NCBI GenBank assembly: GCA_913009825.1
Contig: CAJVYQ010000017.1
Location: 1-64,000 of the forward strand
Origin: an uncultured Deferribacteres bacterium
GTDB lineage: Bacteria > Zhuqueibacterota > JdFR-76 > DREG01
Reading direction: 5' to 3'
Length of the DNA: 64,000 bases
A program made the translations under genes and the position numbers. The stretch's first letter is position 1; each line of letters starts with the position of its first letter. The notes below the pieces were generated by a model. The model was not told the origin of the DNA and ran no database searches. It worked only from the letters and a program-made list of their open reading frames with translations. Positions 28,031 through 36,080 of this stretch are shown here, in pieces.

Positions 28031-29263
28031 TTATGATTCTATCTTTCGCGACAAGTTAGCGAAAATCTTTTCTGTGTCTAAACAAGCACGCCCATTGTGA
28101 TAAGGCGTTTTCCAGAGACCTGCCTTATCACCATTTACCGTACCATCAGGTTGAATTTCATAAAACCATTCGCCATATCGACGGTCAACCTGATATTTTT
28201 CCACCCAATCAACTACTTTTACGTAAGCATCGTAATATTTCATGTTTTTGGATATCTCATAAGCCTTCAGGAATCCCACCATCGCTTCAGATTGAACCCA
28301 CCACACTTTTTTTCGATCAAATTTCAATTGTTCATTTGCTGTATTCATTTCGTAGAACACACCACACTTTTCCCGATCCAGTCCATTTTCCAATACCTGG
28401 TCGATCAACGCGAATGAAACTTTTTGCACATCCTGAACCCGGTACCCTCCAACCGCTTCGGAAGCTGCCAATAATAACCAGGCTGTTTCAATATCGTGGC
28501 CAAATGAATAAACCCGGTCAAGCCGGGTCCAATCGGGTTCAAAAAACAGATTCAAAGAATTTCTTTCGGGATCAAATATTTTATCCAGAATACAATCAAT
28601 CATATCTTGAATGATTCCCCCAACTTCCTGTCCGGGAACGGTTCGATACAATTCCGTAAACGCTTCGATTAGATGAATATGACAATTCATGGTCTTGCGA
28701 AAGCCGTCGATACCAAAATCCTGATGCTGTTCCACCAATTTCCAATCCTGAGAAAAAGATTCATGGAAGCCGCTGAACCTGGAATCAAATGCAACCTGCC
28801 GTATTTTTTTAAAAAGATCAAGAGCAATTTCTTTCGATTTTGCACAGCGAAATACCCGGGCATACCGTGCAAAAGCATAGATAACAAAACTTTGCGCGTA
28901 AATATATTTTTCTCTGCGAAGCGGCTTTCCATCAAAAGATAGTTGATAAAAATAACCGTTGTATTTTTCATCAAAAAAATTCCGGCTTAAATATTGATGA
29001 GCCCAATTTGCCAGTTCCTGAAATTCAGGATCGGAAGTATGTTCAAAAAAAGCGGAAAAACTCCAAAGGTAACGAGCGTGTTGCACCAACCCTTTAGGCG
29101 ATTTTTGAACAGGTTCACCATCACGTGATAATTTCCCACGGAATCCACCGTAGTTTTTATCCCGGGCAAAGTGAAGCCAAAAAGGAATGACTGTCTGATT
29201 TAGCAGGTTGATGATTTTTTCCCTATCGGATTGAATATCGGGCAAAAGTGAATTCATCGACAT
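28031..29263 (-). CDS. Cellobiose 2-epimerase (mannobiose 2-epimerase)
   Basis: Cytoplasmic AGE-superfamily epimerase of 410 residues that interconverts the reducing-end glucose and mannose of beta-1,4-disaccharides, here most likely mannobiose to mannosyl-glucose. The (alpha/alpha)6 barrel motifs are all present: 'VQHARYLWSFSAFF' (60-73), 'KTMNCHIHLIEAFTELYR' (190-207), 'YSFGHDIETAWLLLAASEA' (252-270) and 'GLWKTPYHNGRAC' (382-394). His195/197, His256 and His389 fall where the catalytic histidines of characterised enzymes lie. The product is the substrate of the GH130 phosphorylase at 2736. It is spaced 12 bases after the lacI-type gene and 12 before GH26. Confidence 0.93.
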   Translation of the reverse strand: MSMNSLLPDIQSDREKIINLLNQTVIPFWLHFARDKNYGGFRGKLSRDGEPVQKSPKGLVQHARYLWSFSAFFEHTSDPEFQELANWAHQYLSRNFFDEKYNGYFYQLSFDGKPLRREKYIYAQSFVIYAFARYARVFRCAKSKEIALDLFKKIRQVAFDSRFSGFHESFSQDWKLVEQHQDFGIDGFRKTMNCHIHLIEAFTELYRTVPGQEVGGIIQDMIDCILDKIFDPERNSLNLFFEPDWTRLDRVYSFGHDIETAWLLLAASEAVGGYRVQDVQKVSFALIDQVLENGLDREKCGVFYEMNTANEQLKFDRKKVWWVQSEAMVGFLKAYEISKNMKYYDAYVKVVDWVEKYQVDRRYGEWFYEIQPDGTVNGDKAGLWKTPYHNGRACLDTEKIFANLSRKIES

Positions 29264-29275
29264 AAAGATCTTCTT

Positions 29276-30289
29276 TTAAGGTTTTACCTTCTTTACGGAA
29301 TCTCTGGCAATGAGAGTCGTAGATAAAATCACACGACATCTCTCAGGATCTTTTTCCTTCAGGATTTCCAATAATCTCTTTGCTGCAATTCTCCCCATTG
29401 TAACTTTATCCACACGCACGGTCGTTAAGGGTGGATCCGTATGTTGCGCCAAATCGATATCATCAAAACCGATGATGCTGATATCGTCGGGAACCCGGTA
29501 CTTTTTTCCTCTGAGAAAACGTATTGCACCGATAGCCATTGCATCATTTGAAGCGACTAGAGCGGTCGGCCGAGGTTTAAAATCCAATATCTTTCTGACT
29601 GCTTCAAAACCACCTTCGGGAGTAACATCCCCGTAACCCATGAAAATATCATCCTTACTTATACCATAGTTAGACAATCTTTTCAGAACAGTTTCCAGCC
29701 GTTTGTTCACACTGGGATGTTCATTATTGCCAACTAAACAGCCAATTTTACGATGACCGTTTTTCAACAAATAGTCAATTGCTAAAGCAGCGCCTTGAGT
29801 ATTATCTGTTTCAATAGAATCAAATTGGGTATTTTCTAAATAAAAATCCACCAGGACGGTTGGGACTTCTGCATCTTCCAATTTTTTAATAAAAGCCGGA
29901 TTGAATTGCCCGGCCAGTATCAAACCGCCGACAATCCGCGAAGGAAGGAATGAGGGGAGAATCGAAGATTCATCATAGGAAGAATGGGCAGCGATGAGAA
30001 GGTTGTAGCCCTTTTTTACCAATTCCTCTTCGATCCCTTCTAGTACCAACGAATAAAATGGATTGGAAAAAGGCGATTCCGAAGAACGGTCCCACATGAA
30101 AGCAATATTTTCCACTTTATGGGTAACGAGGCCCCTGGCAAACGCATTGGGATGGTAGTCCAACCGTTCCGTTATTTTTAACACGCGTTTCCGGGTAGAT
30201 TCGCTGATACTGCCCGTTTTATTAACTACTTTTGATACAGTGGATACAGAAACACCTGCCTCCTGTGCAACATCCCGAATATTTACCAT
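29276..30289 (-). CDS. LacI/GalR-family transcriptional regulator of the mannan locus
   Basis: A 337-residue repressor-type regulator. The N-terminus 'VNIRDVAQEAGVSVSTVSKVVNKTGSISESTRKRV' is the classic LacI helix-turn-helix and 'HPNAFARGL' the hinge helix. The rest is a periplasmic-binding-protein-like sensor ('GGLILAGQF', 'DNTQGAALAIDYLLKNGHRKIGCLVG', 'SIIGFDDIDLAQHTDPPLTTV'). It is the first gene of an operon with the epimerase and GH26 genes. A GAAAACGTTTTAC site 19 bases upstream of its start indicates autoregulation. The inducer is probably mannobiose or mannosyl-glucose, by inference. Confidence 0.93.
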   Translation of the reverse strand: MVNIRDVAQEAGVSVSTVSKVVNKTGSISESTRKRVLKITERLDYHPNAFARGLVTHKVENIAFMWDRSSESPFSNPFYSLVLEGIEEELVKKGYNLLIAAHSSYDESSILPSFLPSRIVGGLILAGQFNPAFIKKLEDAEVPTVLVDFYLENTQFDSIETDNTQGAALAIDYLLKNGHRKIGCLVGNNEHPSVNKRLETVLKRLSNYGISKDDIFMGYGDVTPEGGFEAVRKILDFKPRPTALVASNDAMAIGAIRFLRGKKYRVPDDISIIGFDDIDLAQHTDPPLTTVRVDKVTMGRIAAKRLLEILKEKDPERCRVILSTTLIARDSVKKVKP

Positions 30290-30307
30290 AAAAATCCTTT
30301 CACAGAA

Positions 30308-30320
30308 GAAAACGTTTTAC
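30308..30320. promoter_or_regulatory. Putative LacI-family operator before the regulator operon
   Basis: GAAAACGTTTTAC, a near-perfect palindrome centred on CG at 30313-30314. It shares ten core bases plus the flank AAGAAAACGTTTT (read inversely AAAACGTTTTCTTC) with the site at 26549. Confidence 0.6.
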
Positions 30321-30647
30321 TTAATGTAATAAATTTGAACCTTTAAAATCAACAACAAATTTTTATAAAGACTCAGATTTCTGCCGAAACACAAAAAAAT
30401 ATGTAACACTTTAGTTCTTTGAAAAAATAAACGGCTTTTTGCCAGCCTATAATTTAATCTACAAAAATATGTCATTCCCTGCCCGAGCAGGCGGGCGAAT
30501 CCCGATTCATCGGGATGATAAATCTCTAACCCACATTAAAAAAGAGGTATGAGATTCCTCACTCCGCCTCAGAGGGATTACATCAGCAAACACTTTTATG
30601 TTGACTAAAACTACAAATATTGTTACGTTGTATTCGAAAATATTAAA

Positions 30648-30659
30648 GAAAACATTTTC
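30648..30659. promoter_or_regulatory. Putative LacI-family operator before the GH5 gene
   Basis: GAAAACATTTTC differs from the perfect palindrome at 26549 by a single base (G to A in the centre). It lies 26 bases before the ATG of the GH5 gene, a position suited to blocking transcription. Confidence 0.55.
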
Positions 30660-30684
30660 CTGATGATCTTGCTGAGGTGTAAAA

Positions 30685-32523
30685 ATGAAAAAACTTTCGC
30701 TACTTTTATTCGTTAGTTTATTTCTCCCAATAGCAGTTTTAAATACGAACTGTTCAAAGAGTAATTCTTTTAAACATTTTGTTACCTGTTCGGGGAATAA
30801 TCTGATGGATGGGAAAAAAGAGTTACGATTCATTTCTTTTAACATTCCCAATTTGTTACTAATCGAAGACAATATGAAGTTTGAAGAAACCAATCCCTGG
30901 CGTCTGCCAAATGAATTTGAGATACGGGATGCGCTGAAAGCCATACAACAAATTGGCGGTCAGGTAGTGCGAACCTATGCGTTTTCTGTACGGAGAGCAG
31001 ATGATCGACCGGAATTTCCCCGCCATGTTCTTGGTGTCGGCAAATTCAACCAAGATGCCTTTCAAACACTGGATAAGATTCTGCAGGTTGCAAATGAGTA
31101 CGGAATCCGTGTGATTATCCCCTTTGTTGATAACTGGAGTTGGATGGGCGGACGCGCCGAATATGCCGGTTTTCGTGGAAAAAATAAAGATGACTTTTGG
31201 ACTAATCCGCAAATTATCGCGGATTTTAAACGAACAATCAATTTTGTAATCAATCGAACCAATACCGTTACCGGCATTCAATATAAAAACGACAAGGCCA
31301 TTCTCGCCTGGGAAACCGGAAACGAACTACAATGTCCGTTTTCCTGGACAAAGGAAATTGCCGCGTATATAAAAAGTATAGATTCGAACCATCTTTTAAT
31401 TGATGGATTTCAGACAACTGTATTAAGAGAGGAATCTTTGCAGGATGATAACATCGATATCGTAACGACTCATCATTATGAAAAAAATCCGGACGATATG
31501 GTGAAACACATTTTGCAAAGTGCAAAAATAGCAAGGGGTAAAAAACCATACATTGTTGGTGAGTTTGGTTTCATTCCCATGGATGGCGTAAAAAAAGTAG
31601 TGAATACCGTTGTTACAAATCATATTTCCGGCGCACTGGCCTGGAGTTTGCGCTTTAGAAATCGTGACGGGGGATTTTACTGGCATTCCGAACCTTACGG
31701 CGGCGATCTGTTTAAAGCCTATTTGTGGCCGGGCTTTCCGACCGGCGATTCTTACAATGAGACCGATTTTTTTAAATTCATGCGGGAAAAAGCATTCACG
31801 GTTCAAGGGAAAACGGTTCCCCTATTACCAATCCCGGACCCGCCAACTTTACTACCAATCAAAGATATCTCTAAAATCACCTGGCGGGGATCTGTTGGCG
31901 CCGCTTCCTATATTGTTGAAAGAGCCGAAACTAAAAAAGGCCCCCGGCAAATTGTTGTTGAAAATGTAATCGAGACAAACAGCCAATACAAACCCCTCTT
32001 TAATGATAACCAGGCTGAAATCGGCAAAGAATATTTTTACAGGATAAAAGCCCAAAATGAGAGTGGAATATCCGAACCATCAAATTCAATTGGCCCTGTC
32101 ATGGTTGAACATCTTACTTTAGTCGACGAAATGAGGGATTTCTCTCTCATTTTTCATCGGCACGGAGACCTGTCAGTTGACAACAAATTCGCCCGGCGAG
32201 CCAAAGAAGACATGCACCGGTTAAAAGGAAACAAGGGATCATTTGTAGTTTATCATTTACCCGGCGTAATTAAATCCGGTACCATCTATACATTTTTCCC
32301 GCATGAGATTAAAAATTTTAAATTCTTTCTCTCCACAGACGGCGCCAATTTTTCGGAAATCTCTTCAGAAAAACGTAGTTATCTCACCGGCACAAACGAT
32401 TACGGCTATTGGAAACCGGTAAAATATGAATTCAAAACAACTGCAAATGAGATGTTCATAAAAATTGAATTTACAACGGATGCTCAGATTTCAAGTGTGG
32501 AGATCAATTACACGAACGAATGA
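30685..32523 (+). CDS. GH5-type endo-beta-mannanase lipoprotein with FN3 and C-terminal beta-sandwich
   Basis: Lipid-anchored clan GH-A enzyme of 612 residues. The signal 'MKKLSLLLFVSLFLPIAVLNTNCSKS' has lipobox Cys23. The barrel (about 32-385) has 'AILAWETGNELQ' with acid/base Glu214 and 'PYIVGEFGFI' with nucleophile Glu293; 'NWSWMGGRAEYAGF' resembles the mannan-binding region of GH5_7-type mannanases. An FN3 domain (about 390-475) and a discoidin-like beta-sandwich (about 485-612) follow. It is the only gene of the mannan locus on the plus strand and is divergent from the lacI-type gene, with its own operator. GAGGTG lies upstream of the start. Mannanase is the likely activity, by family and by context. 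Confidence 0.88.
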   Translation: MKKLSLLLFVSLFLPIAVLNTNCSKSNSFKHFVTCSGNNLMDGKKELRFISFNIPNLLLIEDNMKFEETNPWRLPNEFEIRDALKAIQQIGGQVVRTYAFSVRRADDRPEFPRHVLGVGKFNQDAFQTLDKILQVANEYGIRVIIPFVDNWSWMGGRAEYAGFRGKNKDDFWTNPQIIADFKRTINFVINRTNTVTGIQYKNDKAILAWETGNELQCPFSWTKEIAAYIKSIDSNHLLIDGFQTTVLREESLQDDNIDIVTTHHYEKNPDDMVKHILQSAKIARGKKPYIVGEFGFIPMDGVKKVVNTVVTNHISGALAWSLRFRNRDGGFYWHSEPYGGDLFKAYLWPGFPTGDSYNETDFFKFMREKAFTVQGKTVPLLPIPDPPTLLPIKDISKITWRGSVGAASYIVERAETKKGPRQIVVENVIETNSQYKPLFNDNQAEIGKEYFYRIKAQNESGISEPSNSIGPVMVEHLTLVDEMRDFSLIFHRHGDLSVDNKFARRAKEDMHRLKGNKGSFVVYHLPGVIKSGTIYTFFPHEIKNFKFFLSTDGANFSEISSEKRSYLTGTNDYGYWKPVKYEFKTTANEMFIKIEFTTDAQISSVEINYTNE

Positions 32524-32852
32524 GGAATATTCGCCGGAAAGTTTGCTGCTTTATTTTTTTTTGTGTCTTGTCGGCGACCGCAATAGGTACAGTTATTACA
32601 ATTACGAACGCATTTGTTCTTTATTGGAAATCAGTCCGGAGTGATTTATTGTTGCCCGGAAACAACCGACAGTCCAATCATTGATTGCCTTTGAGCATTC
32701 GATTTTTCAAGTACTCAGCTTACCCAAAGCCGGGAAAGTTAAACCGGTTTCTTTTAGCAAGCTCACGGGTAGAGAGGACCGGAAATCAGAACAGGCAATT
32801 CAAGCGTTGCAGGATATTTTTCAGCAACTGGTCGCTTCGTTTCAAAACGATT
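32520..32852 (+). pseudogene. Possible small frameshifted membrane/secreted protein gene after GH5
   Basis: An ATG at 32520 overlaps the GH5 stop codon (ATGA). It opens a 54-residue frame with an N-terminal hydrophobic segment ('VCCFIFFCVLSATAIGTVIT') that ends at a TGA near 32684. A different frame continues at once with protein-like sequence 'VQSLIAFEHSIFQVLSLPKAGKVKPVS' up to 'FQQLVASFQND' and a stop near 32852. The pattern suits one gene of about 110 codons broken by a frameshift. I recognise no family. Confidence 0.3.
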
Positions 32853-33037
32853 AATTTTCAGGCATGAAGCAAGAAAACCTAACCCTCCCTGTGGCGTTTT
32901 CGATTTCATATCGAATGGGTTACGACCACCGCCTGCAGATCGTCCCCGTTTCCTGAACGAAACAAAAATCTCAATGGTGAGTCCTCAGGCATGGCGGGAA
33001 TGACGGAAAAGTGGGATTTTCGTGCAAGCATTAATCA
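32853..33037. repeat. Short gap with palindromic repeat debris
   Basis: It contains fragments such as CGATTTCATATCG and ATGGCGGGAATGACGG that recur in other gaps of the window. No gene is seen. Confidence 0.4.
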
Positions 33038-34732
33038 TTATTTTACCGGCAGTTCTTCCAGTAAGTAACTTAAACTCAATTTCACATCCACAAAAAATAA
33101 CTCCTCCGCCACTCTGAAATCGCGAGGATCAATATCGCCAAGCTGGGTAGTTTTCCAGCGTGTAGTGGGATAAATAAACTCATACTTATTCTTTGCCATG
33201 GTAACCTTGACAGGCATTTTGAAATCTTTCACATCGGCGCGCCACCGGTAGCGGGCGGTCACTTTATCGCCCTGTTTGATTACCGTGATTCTGAGCTCCG
33301 GAATCCTGGTATGTTTGAAATATTGATCAAAAAAATAACCGTAATCCTGGCCGGTTTTCTCATTAATAAAATTAAAAATATCGTCCGCATCAATGGTTTG
33401 ATATTTGAATTTGTCCTGCAGACCGCGCAGGATGGCAAACCACATGCTGTCATTATTGATGACGCTGCGCAACGTGTGTAAAACCAACGATCCTTTGTTG
33501 TACATATCGCCGGAGCCGGCATAATTAACGCCGTAAACGCCGATGATCGGCCGGTCGTTTTTGACGCCGTATTTTTTGCCATTTTGGTAATCAAGATAAG
33601 CATCATGCCCCCACATGCATTCTGTGTAGAGTGCTTCACTGTAGGCGCCGAAGCTTTCGTGAATCCACATATCGGCGATATCTTTTGCCGTGATACTGTT
33701 GCCCCACCATTCGTGAGAACTCTCGTGAATGATGATAAAATCGAACATCAGGCCGTATTTCGAAGATGCGCGTCCCCGGTAACCGTTCCCGTAACTATTG
33801 CCATAGGCAATCGCGCTCTGGTGTTCCATACCGCTGTGCGGCGAATCGATCAATTTATAGCCGTCCCGGTAGAATGGATATTTGCCGAACAGTCTTTCAA
33901 AACAGGACAACATAGTTTTGACCTGCCCAAACTGTTTTTTAGCTTTCTTCAGGTGGTACGGTAAAACGTAATAATCGAGGGTTAATGTATCTCCATCTTC
34001 CCCGTTGATATGAATATCGCTAAAATGAGTATATTGGGCAAGATTGACGGTAACATTGTAATTATTGATAGGGTAACTGACGAACCAATTCCATCGCGTC
34101 CATCCATTACCAAGATTTTTCTTGCTGCGTAAGTGTCCGTTGGATATGTCCGATAAGCTGCTTGGGGCGGTTATACTGATCAACATGCTGTCCGGTTCAT
34201 CGGACTGATGTTCTTTATTAGGCCACCACAGATAAGCGCCGTCTCCCTGAACCGTCACGGCAACCCAGGGATTGCCGTTTTTATCCATTGTCCAGGTAAA
34301 GCCACCATCCCAGGGAGGCCGATGTGAGACTTTCGGCTGTCCCGAATAAAACACGGTAATATTTTGCAGAGAATGCGACGGAAGCTTTTGCGGAAAATCG
34401 ATGTACACGGCGCCAAATTCCCGGGAATATTTTAACGGTTTATTTTTAAAGAGGATCTTTTCTATTTTCATATTGTCAACCAGATCGATCTGCATGCGCC
34501 GAAAAGCGTTCACTACTTTGAATTGAATAGTATTGCTGCCGCCGATCCATTTTGTTTCCGGATCAATTTTCACATCCAAATAATAATAAGTCACATCGTA
34601 GCAGGTTCGCAGCGGCGTTAGTGTGCCGCGCAAAGAATCTGCCCGGGTGAATGTTTTATTGAAACCGGTTTGCGCTATTGAATAATTCACACTGAAAGCA
34701 ATCGCCAGAATTAACAGTAAACTTTTCTTCAT
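33038..34732 (-). CDS. M1-family metallo-aminopeptidase, exported
   Basis: Zinc aminopeptidase of the gluzincin M1 family, 564 residues from the chosen ATG. A signal peptide (MKKSLLLILAIAFSVNYSIAQ) is followed by an M1 N-terminal beta-sandwich. The catalytic domain has 'HSGMEHQSAIAYG' in place of GAMEN (Glu303), 'HESSHEWWG' (336-344) with zinc ligands His336 and His340 and general base Glu337, and third ligand Glu359 in 'WIHESFGAYSE', exactly 18 residues later. It lacks the long C-terminal helical domain of aminopeptidase N. An upstream ATG at 34747 is possible. The gene stands alone and probably degrades peptides in the periplasm or outside. Confidence 0.9.
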   Translation of the reverse strand: MKKSLLLILAIAFSVNYSIAQTGFNKTFTRADSLRGTLTPLRTCYDVTYYYLDVKIDPETKWIGGSNTIQFKVVNAFRRMQIDLVDNMKIEKILFKNKPLKYSREFGAVYIDFPQKLPSHSLQNITVFYSGQPKVSHRPPWDGGFTWTMDKNGNPWVAVTVQGDGAYLWWPNKEHQSDEPDSMLISITAPSSLSDISNGHLRSKKNLGNGWTRWNWFVSYPINNYNVTVNLAQYTHFSDIHINGEDGDTLTLDYYVLPYHLKKAKKQFGQVKTMLSCFERLFGKYPFYRDGYKLIDSPHSGMEHQSAIAYGNSYGNGYRGRASSKYGLMFDFIIIHESSHEWWGNSITAKDIADMWIHESFGAYSEALYTECMWGHDAYLDYQNGKKYGVKNDRPIIGVYGVNYAGSGDMYNKGSLVLHTLRSVINNDSMWFAILRGLQDKFKYQTIDADDIFNFINEKTGQDYGYFFDQYFKHTRIPELRITVIKQGDKVTARYRWRADVKDFKMPVKVTMAKNKYEFIYPTTRWKTTQLGDIDPRDFRVAEELFFVDVKLSLSYLLEELPVK

Positions 34733-34750
34733 TTCATGATCTTTCATCAA

Positions 34751-35273
34751 AATAAATAATTCTCTTGCTTAACCTGAATTATTCATAAAAAATTTAACGC
34801 AGAGTTTGCTAAGGCGCAGAGTTACGCAGAGAAAAACTTAACCTTTTGATACTATAAGAGTTATCTGTTAACCGGGAAGTTTTGTAGAAGGCAGATCACT
34901 ATTCTTTGCATCCTTTGCGAACTCTGCGTTTAGAAACTTACTTTTTATGACAACAATCGTTTAACATGTTATATATTATCAGGTTAAGACTTATTCCAAC
35001 ACAACTTGTAAATAATCCAGCTTAGATAAACTTCCAAAGTTTTTAATCAATTTTGTAAAATGTAATTATTATTTTCGAAACATACAATCATGTAGATAAG
35101 TATTGGCAAAGAAACTTTGGAAGTTCATTCAATCAACAGAGACATCAATGAACTAAAATGTTACCGGTATTTTTTTACAATCTCAAGTTTCGCACTTTTC
35201 GGGATTCGAAAAATAAAGTTATCCGGAATATTTCCGTGTAAAAGCAGAACATTTAACAAAAAAGGCCGGGCGC
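34751..35273. other. Gene-free gap with long inverted repeat
   Basis: 523 bp without a gene. TAACGCAGAGTTTGC (34796-34810) pairs with a nearly complementary GCGAACTCTGCGTTTA (about 34917-34932), forming an imperfect long-stem repeat of the same general type as the CTCTGCG repeats near 640-765 and 49005-49127. The remainder is AT-rich and must contain the peptidase promoter. Confidence 0.55.
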
Positions 35274-36056
35274 TTATCTTCCCTGCCATTCTGTCAACTT
35301 ACTTGTAATAAAATCAATAATTGCCCGATGTTCTTCCGCTCCCCGGTTTTGCACCCGCAGCGGTTCGCCAAAAGCAAAATAAACTTTTTGGGCTGGATCG
35401 ATCTTGCCGAAATCCTTTAGTCTTTTCCCGTTCCCCCAGGCGTCGGTTTTCAAAGCCAGCGGCACAATGGGAACTTTTGCCTTTTGCGCCAGCTTAACAC
35501 CGATGGAACTGAATTGAGCAGGATCGAACTCATTTGTTCGTGTTGTTTGCGGGAAAACCATAATGGATAAACCTTTTTTTAATCTGTCCATTCCTCCGTC
35601 CAAAACCGCTTTCAAATCCTGCCGGGGATTAGTGCGCGTCACAGCGATGGGATCCCGGGTGTGCATAATATGTTTGAACACCGGATAATCCAACAGACTT
35701 TGCTTAATAATGAACGTCATTCTTTTTATCGGTTCAATGATAATGGGCAAAATAATCGTTTCCAGCGTACTTATATGGTTGCCGATGATGATACACGGTT
35801 CTTTCGTTTTTGCCAGGTTGTCAATTCCGGTAATCTGAAACTGTACACCAATCCTCTCTAAAGCACGAAAAACAGCAAAACTGCTCTCACACCAGGCAGC
35901 ATCATCATATTTTGCCCGTTTAGCGAGGAAACCCGCTTTAAAAACGACGGCAAGAAACTGCGGATAGAAGAAGAATTCCGGCAAAGCTTTTGCAAACCGG
36001 GAAACCGGTAAAGGATTCGTTCGGTAGATGGAGTTTGTATTATCTAATTGTTTCAT
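35274..36056 (-). CDS. PlsC-like lysophospholipid acyltransferase with variant motifs
   Basis: Membrane-associated acyltransferase (PF01553 fold), 260 residues, probably acting in phospholipid or lipid A-type acyl transfer. The motif normally written H-x4-D is 'GNHISTLET', that is H-x4-E, and the block usually reading FPEGTR is 'VFPQTTRTN'. 'VPIVPLALKT' matches the third acyltransferase motif. Both changes occur together and keep length and hydrophobic framing, so the gene looks intact and the protein may belong to a distinct subfamily. It follows the M16 peptidase gene by about 24 bases on the same strand, so the two are likely co-transcribed. Confidence 0.82.
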   Translation of the reverse strand: MKQLDNTNSIYRTNPLPVSRFAKALPEFFFYPQFLAVVFKAGFLAKRAKYDDAAWCESSFAVFRALERIGVQFQITGIDNLAKTKEPCIIIGNHISTLETIILPIIIEPIKRMTFIIKQSLLDYPVFKHIMHTRDPIAVTRTNPRQDLKAVLDGGMDRLKKGLSIMVFPQTTRTNEFDPAQFSSIGVKLAQKAKVPIVPLALKTDAWGNGKRLKDFGKIDPAQKVYFAFGEPLRVQNRGAEEHRAIIDFITSKLTEWQGR

Positions 36057-36080
36057 AATTTGATCTTGTCGGAATTCCTT

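Larger units (their letters stand above)
30290..30684. promoter_or_regulatory. Divergent promoter region between lacI-type gene and GH5 gene
   Basis: 395 bp separating two divergently transcribed units. A palindromic operator lies near each end (30308 and 30648), so both directions can be controlled by the same repressor. The middle holds a short dispersed motif (TGTAACACTTTAGTTC, from 30402) and a GTCATTCC...GGGATGA palindrome (about 30471-30520), both repeated elsewhere in the window. Confidence 0.6.

Noticed and set aside
30290-30684. Riboswitch in the divergent promoter region
   Set aside because: I see only operators and dispersed repeats; no known aptamer core is recognisable.
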